Positions 1 to 5,581 of a stretch of 11,074 nt of DNA are shown in pieces. Position 1 is the first letter of the stretch. Each line of letters opens with the position of its first letter. This DNA is from an uncultured Coriobacteriales bacterium (GTDB taxonomy: Bacteria > Actinomycetota > Coriobacteriia > Coriobacteriales > UMGS124), in contig CABQHM010000082.1 in assembly GCA_902464015.1 (NCBI GenBank), forward strand, positions 1 to 11,074. The letters run 5' to 3'. The position numbers were made by a program, and so were the translations under genes. The notes beneath the pieces were generated by a model. That model was not told the DNA's origin. It searched no databases and saw only the letters and a program-made list of their open reading frames with translations.

Positions 1-571
1 TCTCGAAGGCGAACATGGTGCGCCAGTACAGCCAGAAGTTGGAGTTCAGCACCTCGTCGTCGAAGAAGTCGGTGATGGGCTTGTCGTAGAGGTCCTCGTC
101 AGGCGTGAAGAAGAGCCGCATGATCTCCATCGCCGCCTTGTCCGACAGGCCGAACTTGCCGTCGGTGTGGGCGTCCTGGCCGCGCTTCTCGGTGGCTCGG
201 CATAGCGAGAAGTTGGGGTCTTCCTTGTTGAGCCAGTAGTATTCGTCGAGCACCGTGACGCTGGGGTCCTCGATCGAAGGGATGGAACGGAGAAGGTCCC
301 ACATGACCTCGAAATGGTTGTCCATCTCACGACCGCCGCGCATCACGTAGCCAACGCCGGGGATGTTGGCGCCGTCGCATGCGCCGCCGGCAACGGGGTC
401 CTTCTCAAGGATGTGGATGTGGCTGCCGGGCATCTGCGCGTCGCGGACCAAATAGCAGGCCGCGCTCAGCGCCGCCAGGCCGCCTCCGATGATGTAGGCG
501 CTCTTGTGGTCGATGCCCTCGGGCTTCTTGGGGCGTGCAAAAGCTTCGTAGTTTCCGCTGGAGTAATACAT
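1..571 (-). CDS. ohyA: Oleate hydratase, N-terminal third (cut by left edge)
   Basis: FAD-dependent oleate hydratase (formerly myosin-cross-reactive antigen) adds water to the cis-9 double bond of oleate, giving 10-hydroxystearate; it is a cytosolic or membrane-associated defence against toxic unsaturated fatty acids. 190 codons are visible out of the usual 560-590. The start MYYSSGNYEAFARPKKPEG is the family's hallmark N-terminus. A dinucleotide-binding motif GGGLAAL occupies residues 29-35 after a beta strand (AYII), and RGGREMDNHFE at about 78-88 places Glu82 at the catalytic water-activating position of characterised enzymes (Glu82 in Staphylococcus aureus numbering). NSNFWLYWRTMFAFE follows near the edge. 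The start at 571 is preferred because it matches the family and has GGGGGAA just upstream; an in-frame ATG at 583 would add only four residues. The last glycine of the usual GxGxxG is Ala34 here. The gene lies downstream of a TetR regulator in the same direction, 203 bp away, and is probably controlled by it through the palindrome at 717-739. Confidence 0.95.
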   Translation of the reverse strand, partial: MYYSSGNYEAFARPKKPEGIDHKSAYIIGGGLAALSAACYLVRDAQMPGSHIHILEKDPVAGGACDGANIPGVGYVMRGGREMDNHFEVMWDLLRSIPSIEDPSVTVLDEYYWLNKEDPNFSLCRATEKRGQDAHTDGKFGLSDKAAMEIMRLFFTPDEDLYDKPITDFFDDEVLNSNFWLYWRTMFAFE

Positions 572-716
572 GAGTTCCCCCATTTCCGTGTCGCACACCG
601 ATGGTTCGAGGGAAAGGCCGCCGTCTCGCGCGCCTTTTTGTCTCCCCCGCTGGGCTCTTTGCCCTTGCCTCCAGTGTGCCCAGGCATCGGAAACGCTACC
701 CCTATCAGGGTTTTGG

Positions 717-739
717 CTTTGATAAGAAACTTATCAAAG
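717..739. promoter_or_regulatory. Perfect 23-bp palindrome, candidate TetR operator of ohyA
   Basis: The half-sites CTTTGATAAG and CTTATCAAAG are exact reverse complements separated by AAA. The site is AT-rich inside GC-rich DNA, 37 bp past the TetR stop and about 146 bp before the ohyA start. No T-run follows on either strand, so it does not look like a terminator. A further TATCA half-site-like element in CCTATCAGGG lies at 701-710. TetR dimers typically bind palindromes of this size, so the neighbouring regulator is the obvious ligand; that link is inference. I see no clear -35/-10 pair for ohyA, so whether the site represses or activates cannot be told. Confidence 0.6.
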
Positions 740-774
740 GGGTCCGAATGTAAGGAAACCGCCGGTGAAAAACC

Positions 775-1335
775 TTAGAGGCTCGTGAAACGCGAAAGCG
801 CGGTGGAGACGGCACCCTCCATGATGACGCCGACGCGACGCTGCAGGTGCTCGGGCTTTTCGGCCATGCCGTTGCCGATCCACTCGAGCGTAACCCCCGC
901 CAGGGCGTGGGCATAAAAGTCGGCGATGAACGTGCGCTCGCGCTCGGGCACCCGCTCGCACAAGGGGTCGTCATTCACCACGCCGGATATGAGCTCGCGC
1001 GTGGCAGGCATGAGAAAACGCTCCACACGCTCGTGGCTCACCTCGCGATAAATCGCGTTGATGAACTGCTTGTTTTGCGCGAGCTCGTCGAGCACGCTCA
1101 GGTAGCCCTCCTGCCAGGTGGAAACGGTCTTGCACCCGTCGATGGCACGCTTGGCGTCTTCCTCGAGCGACCATTCCATGAGGTCGTAGATGTCCTTGAA
1201 ATGGTAGTAAAACGACATGCGGCTGATACCGCAGTCTTGGGCGATGTCGGCAATGGTGATCTTGGAGAACGGCTTTGTGGACAGCTGTCGCTTAAACGAC
1301 TCCTCAAGGGCCCTTTTTGTGAGCTGGCTTGTCAT
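775..1335 (-). CDS. TetR/AcrR-family transcriptional regulator
   Basis: DNA-binding regulator of 186 residues, a normal TetR length. The N-terminal helix-turn-helix is clear: KITIADIAQDCGISRMSFYY at about 25-44, followed by HFKDIYDLMEW (45-55). This is the pattern of the DhaS-like branch with a TetR_C_8-type C-terminal domain. The C-terminal half (about 60-186) is helical and has no recognisable catalytic motif; it should form the dimer interface and ligand pocket. The ATG at 1335 is preceded by AGGGGAG at good spacing. The gene has a likely promoter of its own (1368-1397) and lies directly upstream of ohyA on the same strand, with a perfect palindrome between them. By context it probably senses fatty acids and controls ohyA, but the ligand is not visible from sequence. 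The family assignment is firm; the target is inference. Confidence 0.92.
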   Translation of the reverse strand: MTSQLTKRALEESFKRQLSTKPFSKITIADIAQDCGISRMSFYYHFKDIYDLMEWSLEEDAKRAIDGCKTVSTWQEGYLSVLDELAQNKQFINAIYREVSHERVERFLMPATRELISGVVNDDPLCERVPERERTFIADFYAHALAGVTLEWIGNGMAEKPEHLQRRVGVIMEGAVSTALSRFTSL

Positions 1336-1367
1336 ACGTCTCCCCTGCGTTTGCGGCCGACGCCTTG

Positions 1368-1397
1368 ATTATCGCAGGTTTGCGCCTGCAACGGAAA
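1368..1397 (-). promoter_or_regulatory. Likely promoter of the TetR gene
   Basis: On the minus strand an extended -10 element, TGC followed by GATAAT (1376-1368), lies about 33 bp before the TetR start. A weak -35-like TTTCCG (1397-1392) sits 18 bp upstream of the -10. The predicted leader is about 26 nt and includes the AGGGGAG ribosome binding site. A short inverted repeat (GCAGG/CCTGC) falls in the spacer. The TTGAT next to the -10 (1365-1369, plus strand) resembles half of the palindrome at 717-739, which would fit autoregulation, but the match is too short to rely on. Confidence 0.4.
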
Positions 1398-1555
1398 AGG
1401 CAATTCGAAGATGGGCAGCAAACGACAGAAAGAAGCGCATGTTCACCCCGTCCAGGCTGAACGGCCCAGCATGCAGCGTGCGCCCGGCCCAGGCCGAACG
1501 TCCAAGAATGTGACATATTGAAAGGCGACACCGGCCCATCCCGCCTGAGCGCCGC

Positions 1556-2158
1556 CTACTTCCCGGCGCGGGCAAGCAGGGCCGAGCCGTGCTCCTTGAG
1601 CCAGACGCGATGGAGGCGCTGGTCGGGGTCGTAGCGGCTGACAAGGTCCCAGAAGCGGGCGGAGTGGTTCATCTCAAGGCGGTGGCACAGCTCGTGAATC
1701 ACCACGTAGTCGAGCACCTCGGGCGGGGCGAGCATGAGCAGCACATTGAAGTTGAGGTTGCCTGCCGTCGAGCAGCTGCCCCAGCGCGTCTTCTGGCACC
1801 GCAGGGTTATGCGACCATAGGTCACGCCTATGCGCGCCGCGAAGTGCTCCACACGAGCCGGAATTATCAGGCGAGCCTCGCGCGCAAGCGCCGCAAGGTC
1901 TTCCTCAGTCAGCAGGCCCTGTTGCTCGACCGCTTGGGCACGCGCCTCCTGGCGGGCCTGCACACGCGCAAGCGCCGCAGCGATCCAGGCACGGTGGCTT
2001 TCCACAAATTCGCAGATCGCCTTCTGCGAGGTGCGCATGGGGGCGCGCACGATAACGCGGGCGGGAGCCTTCACCTCAAGGGCGAGCGTCTTTCGCCGTG
2101 AGCGCACGACCTCAATGCCCTCTAGCGTTGTCTGTGCTCCCGCCCGCGTCTTACGCAT
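1556..2158 (-). CDS. YgjP/SprT-like M48-type zinc metallopeptidase
   Basis: Predicted cytosolic zinc-dependent hydrolase of the YgjP (DUF45, M48-like) family, 200 residues, near the usual 220-240. The family core is intact: RWGSCS at 125-130, NLNFNVLLMLAPPEVLDYVV at 134-153, then the zinc motif HELCH at 155-159 with His155 and His159 as ligands and Glu156 as base, and NHSARFW at 164-170 supplying His165 as the probable third ligand. The N-terminal region (about 10-40) is the usual basic beta-rich part, followed by a helical Ala/Arg/Gln-rich stretch at about 50-80. No signal peptide or membrane segment is seen. The physiological substrate of this family is not established. The start lies 15 bp after the preceding creatininase-like gene, and its ribosome binding site AAGGA overlaps that gene's stop codon, so the two are probably co-transcribed and translationally coupled. 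The spacing from AAGGA to ATG (12 nt) is a little long. Confidence 0.9.
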   Translation of the reverse strand: MRKTRAGAQTTLEGIEVVRSRRKTLALEVKAPARVIVRAPMRTSQKAICEFVESHRAWIAAALARVQARQEARAQAVEQQGLLTEEDLAALAREARLIIPARVEHFAARIGVTYGRITLRCQKTRWGSCSTAGNLNFNVLLMLAPPEVLDYVVIHELCHRLEMNHSARFWDLVSRYDPDQRLHRVWLKEHGSALLARAGK

Positions 2159-2173
2159 GCCGCGTCGAATTCC

Positions 2174-2950
2174 TTAGTCCTCGGAATCGGGCAGAGGAGT
2201 CTTGGAGAACGCCTGGATGAAGTCGACCATCCAAGCAGCCACAGTCTCCATCATCTCGCGGCCCCATTCGGCGCTGGCCTTCTTGGGGTCGTCGGGACCG
2301 ATCCAGCCGTTCTCAGCGTAATAGTTGGTGGGACGAGGCACCGTCACGCTCACACCCTTGTACTTCACGGTGTCGAAGTGAACGCTGGGCATGTCGTCGC
2401 CAAGGTCGTTGATGAGGCCCATGCCCTCGACGCTGTCGAGGTCCACCATGGTGGGATCGATGTAGAGGTTGGCGCTCGTCTCCTGGCCGCCGCCGTGGCC
2501 GCCGGCCCACTCCGGGTTGAAGTCGGCCACCATGCTCCACCAGTTGAGCAGCGCCGCACGGCAGCCCTTCTTGGCAAGGTCGAGCTGACACTCGGTGAGC
2601 GCCTTGGAGTTGCCGCCGTGGCCGTTCAGGAACACGAAGTGGCGGAAGCCCTGATCGTAGAGGTTCTCGCACAGCTTCTTCACCACGGCAAGGTAGAGCT
2701 GGTCGCCCAGGTTGAACGTGCCGGGGAACTCGACGAAGCGGGGCGAGGAACCGAAGGGCAGGATAGGTGCGATGAGGAGTCCCGGCAGGTCCTTCTCGAT
2801 AAGCTCGGAGAGCTTCTGCGGGGCGAACGAGTCCGTGCCGAGCGGGTTGTGCTTGCCGTGCTGCTCAGTGGAGCCAAAGAGCATGAGCACGGTGTCATTA
2901 CCTTCAAGATAAGCCTCTACTTGAGGGTATGTGCTACGTTCAAGACGCAT
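2174..2950 (-). CDS. Creatininase-family amidohydrolase, copy A
   Basis: Metal-dependent amidohydrolase of the creatininase family (PF02633), 258 residues, a typical length. Aligned with Pseudomonas creatininase, the ligands Glu34, His36, Asp45 and His120 correspond to Glu29, His31, Asp40 (STEQHGKHNPLGTD) and His111 (NGHGGN). Trp154 and Trp174 near the active site correspond to Trp138 and Trp148, and His178 to His152 in GGHGGGQETS. The creatininase metal ligand Glu122 (NGHYEN) is Gly113 here, as in many non-creatininase branches, so creatinine should not be assumed as substrate; the family also holds a formamide hydrolase (ArfB) and the peptide-cleaving MftE. A start 21 nt upstream is possible, but the ATG at 2950 has AAAGGAAG well placed and aligns exactly with the start of its paralogue. 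It follows copy B by 79 bp and precedes the YgjP gene by 15 bp; probably one operon. Cytosolic, no signal peptide. Confidence 0.93.
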   Translation of the reverse strand: MRLERSTYPQVEAYLEGNDTVLMLFGSTEQHGKHNPLGTDSFAPQKLSELIEKDLPGLLIAPILPFGSSPRFVEFPGTFNLGDQLYLAVVKKLCENLYDQGFRHFVFLNGHGGNSKALTECQLDLAKKGCRAALLNWWSMVADFNPEWAGGHGGGQETSANLYIDPTMVDLDSVEGMGLINDLGDDMPSVHFDTVKYKGVSVTVPRPTNYYAENGWIGPDDPKKASAEWGREMMETVAAWMVDFIQAFSKTPLPDSED

Positions 2951-3029
2951 GGTGCACTTCCTTTCAAACAAGGCGATAAGCTGCGACCTTTAGGGTTTAC
3001 AGCAACCTTCAACCATACAGTACGCGTTG

Positions 3030-3872
3030 CTATTTGCCAGCCTTGAGACCCTCGATGTATGCCAGTCCCTTGGCAGTTTCGTCCTCGTAGCACAGCGGCT
3101 CGGGCAGCTCCACATCGCGCAGGTTGCGCACGAAGCGAGCAATGTAGTCGGCCGTACCCTCGAGCATGGCCTTGCCCAGCTCCGCGCTGGCGGTCTCGGG
3201 CGGGTTGTCGTGGCCCTCGGCCACCCAGCCGTTGGAGGCCATGCGCACGAGCGGGCGGGGCATGTCGACCGACACGCCGTCCCACTCCACACTCACCCAG
3301 CCCGTCGTCTTGAGCGAGGGGCCGAAGTCATCGCGCAGCGCCTCGGGGGCAAGCGCCGTCATGTCCACGCTTTCGGGATCGATGGCGAGGTTGGCGCTCG
3401 TCTCCATACCGTCGCCGTGGCCGCCGCCCCATGCGGGGTTGAGCTGCGGGGCCATCTTCCACCAGTTCATGAGGACGGCGATGCAGCCCTGTTCGTTGAG
3501 GGCCGAGCACACCGTGGCGATGGACTTGACGTTGCCGCCGTGGCCGTTCACGAAGACGAAGCGACGCGCGCCGTAGGCATACAGCGAGTCGGTGATGCTC
3601 ATAAGCACGTCGATGAGGCCCTGCACGCCCAGTGACACGGTGCCCGGGAAGCCCATGAGGTCGTCGGTGGCGCCGTAGGGCACGGTGGGGGCGATGAGCA
3701 CGCCGGGCTCGCGGGCCTCGATGAGGTCCATGAGATAGTCGGGCGCCATGGTGTCGGTGCCGAGCGGGTTGTGCAGGCCGTGGCACTCAATGGACCCCAC
3801 GCCGATAAGCACGGTGTCGTTGTCCTTGAAGTAGGCCTGGCACTGAGGCCAAGTGATGCGAGCCAAACGCAT
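3030..3872 (-). CDS. Creatininase-family amidohydrolase, copy B
   Basis: Second creatininase-family hydrolase (280 residues), paralogue of copy A. The first 170 residues align without a gap, and about 90 are identical by my hand count. Active-site residues fall at the same positions: Glu29, His31, Asp40 (SIECHGLHNPLGTD), His111 (NGHGGN), Trp138, Trp148, His152 and Glu157 (GGHGDGMETS). Gly113 again replaces the creatininase Glu122. Differences include Cys30 for Gln30 between two ligands, and a longer, different C-terminus (about 22 extra residues ending GLAYIEGLKAGK). The frame is open 40 codons further upstream, but the ATG at 3872 has AAAGGGGA seven bases before it and matches copy A's start (MRLxRxTxPQ). 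It is first in the minus-strand group and faces the M42 peptidase gene across a 287-bp promoter region. The substrate is unknown; cyclic amides or peptides are plausible. Confidence 0.93.
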   Translation of the reverse strand: MRLARITWPQCQAYFKDNDTVLIGVGSIECHGLHNPLGTDTMAPDYLMDLIEAREPGVLIAPTVPYGATDDLMGFPGTVSLGVQGLIDVLMSITDSLYAYGARRFVFVNGHGGNVKSIATVCSALNEQGCIAVLMNWWKMAPQLNPAWGGGHGDGMETSANLAIDPESVDMTALAPEALRDDFGPSLKTTGWVSVEWDGVSVDMPRPLVRMASNGWVAEGHDNPPETASAELGKAMLEGTADYIARFVRNLRDVELPEPLCYEDETAKGLAYIEGLKAGK

Positions 3873-3917
3873 GGCGGTCCCCTTTCGTTGACGCGGCCGG
3901 CACGATGTCGGTCGCCC

Positions 3918-4061
3918 GAATTGAATGTGCGCCATTCTAGCCTCCAACGTTTGCATCTTGTGAACGGAAGCGTAACTCTCCTCAATCACCAAGACCGCGC
4001 CGGGCCCCTTTCGCAGTCACACCTTGCGTGGCCGTTTTGAACTGAATGGCCTCCAATGTTT
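3918..4061 (+). repeat. Diverged direct repeat in the divergent promoter region
   Basis: GCCTCCAACGTTT (3940-3952) recurs as GCCTCCAATGTTT (4049-4061), 12 of 13 identical and 109 bp apart. Each copy is preceded by a second shared element, GAATTGAATG (3918-3927) and GAACTGAATG (4039-4048). The two elements are adjacent in the right copy and 12 bp apart in the left copy. The left copy sits in the putative creatininase promoter and the right copy at the putative -35 region of the M42 promoter. They may be binding sites for a shared regulator or the remnant of a duplicated promoter; both ideas are inference. Confidence 0.4.
3934..3964 (-). promoter_or_regulatory. Possible promoter of the creatininase-like gene pair
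   Basis: On the minus strand TTCACA (3964-3959, five of six matches to TTGACA) and TAGAAT (3939-3934, five of six to TATAAT) are separated by 19 bp, slightly long. The -10 lies about 61 bp before the ATG at 3872. One copy of the GCCTCCAAYGTTT repeat fills most of the spacer, so a factor bound there could block this promoter. Confidence 0.35.
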
Positions 4062-4087
4062 CCCTGGCGACGCAAGCGGGCTATGAT
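4059..4087 (+). promoter_or_regulatory. Possible promoter of the M42 peptidase gene
   Basis: TATGAT (4082-4087) is a good -10 match, five of six. A weak -35-like TTTCCC (4059-4064) lies 17 bp upstream. The -10 is about 72 bp before the ATG at 4160. The weak -35 overlaps the right copy of the GCCTCCAAYGTTT repeat, suggesting factor-assisted or regulated initiation. Confidence 0.35.
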
Positions 4088-4159
4088 GCGTGCAAACCGA
4101 TCATCCAGCGCGAGCCGCCCCGCGCGGCCCGACATGCCAAACGAAAGGGGATTTGCTTC

Positions 4160-5272
4160 ATGACTTGCTCCAGCATCGATGCCGCAAGCATTGCCTTCGA
4201 GGACGCCGAAGTCGTCAACCTCATGGGCAAGCTTTCCAACGCCAAGAGCCCCTCGGGCTTCGAGGAAGAGACCCTCGCGGCCGTCAAGGAGTTCTGCGAG
4301 CCCTTCGCCGACTTTGAGCGCAACTCGCTCATGTGCGGCTTCATCAAGCCCAAGAACTTCTCGGGCACCAAGCCCGTCGTCATGCTCGACGCCCACGGCG
4401 ACGAGGTGGGCCTCATGGTGAAGTCCATCCACGCCGACGGCACCCTCACCTTCATCAACCTGGGCGGCTTCTCCGGCGGCAGCACCATCGGCATGGAGGT
4501 GCTCGTGCGCACCACCGAGGGCAACTGGGTGCGCGGCGTCGTTGGCGCGAAGCCCCCGCACTTCATGACGCCTGCCGAGCGCGAGGCGGGCCTTGCCGGC
4601 ATGGAGCTCAAGATCGACGTGGGCGCCACGAGCAAGCAGGAGGCCATCGAGAAGTTCCACATGGGCGTCGGCGAGCCCGTGTGCCCGGCCACCACATTCC
4701 ACTACCAGCCCGAGCAGCGCATGATGTTCGGCAAGGCGTTCGACTGCCGCGCCGGCGTGGCCGCCATGCTGCTTGCCATGCGCGAACTCTCCAAGCTCGA
4801 CCTGCCTTTCGACGTCGTCGCCTCGGTCAGCGCCCAGGAAGAGGTCGGCGAGCGCGGCGTGGCGAGCGCCGTGCGTCACTTCAATCCCAGTGTCTGCTTC
4901 ATGTTCGAGGGCGCCCCGGCCGATGACACGTTCGGCAACCCCGACGACGCGCAGTGCTGCGTCAACCAGGGCCCGATGTTCCGGTATGCTGACCGTTGCA
5001 TGATCACGCATCCCCGCTACCAGCGCTTCGTGCTCAATGCGGCCAAGCAGGCGGGTCTTCCCGCCCAGGGCGCGGTACGCGTGGGCGGCGGCACCGACGG
5101 CGGCATCGCGCACCTCATGGACAACGGCATCCCCTGCGTGGTGGCCGGCGTCCCCTGCCGCTACATCCACTCGAACTGCGCCATCGCCAGCATCGACGAC
5201 GTGATGAACACGGCGCGCGTGGCCGTGGCAAGCGTGGCCTCGCTTACCCCCGAGGTCGTCGCCGAGTTCTAA
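4160..5272 (+). CDS. M42-family metallo-aminopeptidase
   Basis: Cytosolic dinuclear-metal aminopeptidase of family M42 (TET/PepA/FrvX-like), 370 residues, the usual length. Visible active-site elements in order: His79 in LDAHGDEVG, bridging Asp195 in FGKAFDCRAG, catalytic Glu227 and ligand Glu228 in SAQEEVGERG, Glu250 in FEGAPADD where many members have Asp, GGGTDGG at 309-315, and His337 in RYIHS. Known members form tetrahedral dodecamers that take N-terminal residues from short peptides; that is family knowledge, not visible here. The frame is open 38 codons further upstream, but the ATG at 4160 has AAAGGGGA before it and matches the length of the family. The gene diverges from the two creatininase-like genes and is followed by a strong terminator, so it is probably a single-gene transcript. 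The peptide importer begins next, suggesting a shared role in peptide use. Confidence 0.93.
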   Translation: MTCSSIDAASIAFEDAEVVNLMGKLSNAKSPSGFEEETLAAVKEFCEPFADFERNSLMCGFIKPKNFSGTKPVVMLDAHGDEVGLMVKSIHADGTLTFINLGGFSGGSTIGMEVLVRTTEGNWVRGVVGAKPPHFMTPAEREAGLAGMELKIDVGATSKQEAIEKFHMGVGEPVCPATTFHYQPEQRMMFGKAFDCRAGVAAMLLAMRELSKLDLPFDVVASVSAQEEVGERGVASAVRHFNPSVCFMFEGAPADDTFGNPDDAQCCVNQGPMFRYADRCMITHPRYQRFVLNAAKQAGLPAQGAVRVGGGTDGGIAHLMDNGIPCVVAGVPCRYIHSNCAIASIDDVMNTARVAVASVASLTPEVVAEF

Positions 5273-5581
5273 GACCGCAGGGGGCGACAATTCCGCCGTT
5301 CGCCGGCGCCCAGCGCGCTTCTGTGGAGAATTTAACCGCCTGTTCATGCGCGCAAATTAACATAAAATTTCAGCGATAGGCCCTCGACCAGCACTTTTAA
5401 TCTGGCCGAGGGTCTTTTGTTTCCAAGTGTGGAAATCTGTATCGTTTGCAGTCCTCTTCGATTCTTCCGCTGCCACAATACAAGTCACGGTGTTGGAACA
5501 GTCTGGTACAACCTGACGCCTTCAGCACAAGGGTACGACCCGGCCTCAGCCCGAGGACGGGTATACGAAAGGGAGACACAC
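5273..5581 (+). other. Intergenic region before the peptide importer
   Basis: 309 bp without a supportable gene. The first 105 bp after the M42 stop hold nothing clear. The terminator at 5378-5422 follows. The remaining 159 bp up to the binding-protein start should contain its promoter. The best candidate I see is TGG-TACAAC at about 5511-5519 (extended -10 type) without a convincing -35. The reading frame of the binding protein stays open back to 5417, but that part has no recognisable protein character. The ribosome binding site AAAGGGAG ends the region. Confidence 0.5.
5378..5422 (+). terminator. Rho-independent terminator after the M42 gene
   Basis: CCCTCG-A-CCAG (5381-5391) pairs with CTGG-C-CGAGGG (5402-5412) with a single A/C mismatch. 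Three outer pairs extend the stem to 5378 and 5415. The loop is ten bases, and TCTTTTGTTT follows on the plus strand. It lies 106 bp after the M42 stop and isolates that gene from the importer genes. Confidence 0.88.

Noticed and set aside
717..739. Palindrome read as a terminator of the TetR gene
   Set aside because: AT-rich stem with a three-base loop and no T-run after it on either strand.
314..778. 154-codon plus-strand frame across the ohyA start and the TetR-ohyA gap
   Set aside because: Overlaps the clear ohyA coding region antisense and has no recognisable domain.
1535..1557. Possible terminator after the YgjP-like gene
   Set aside because: Only about five pairs (AGGCG/CGCCT) around a long loop and a weak T-run; not convincing.
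3986..5347. 453-codon minus-strand open frame across the M42 gene
   Set aside because: Composition is dominated by His, Ala, Gly, Val and Glu with no domain. It mirrors the strongly supported M42 gene, and high GC in third positions explains the lack of stops.
5417..5581. 55-residue upstream extension of the binding protein
   Set aside because: It would begin inside the terminator's T-run and would bury the Tat signal. The ATG at 5582 has a good ribosome binding site.
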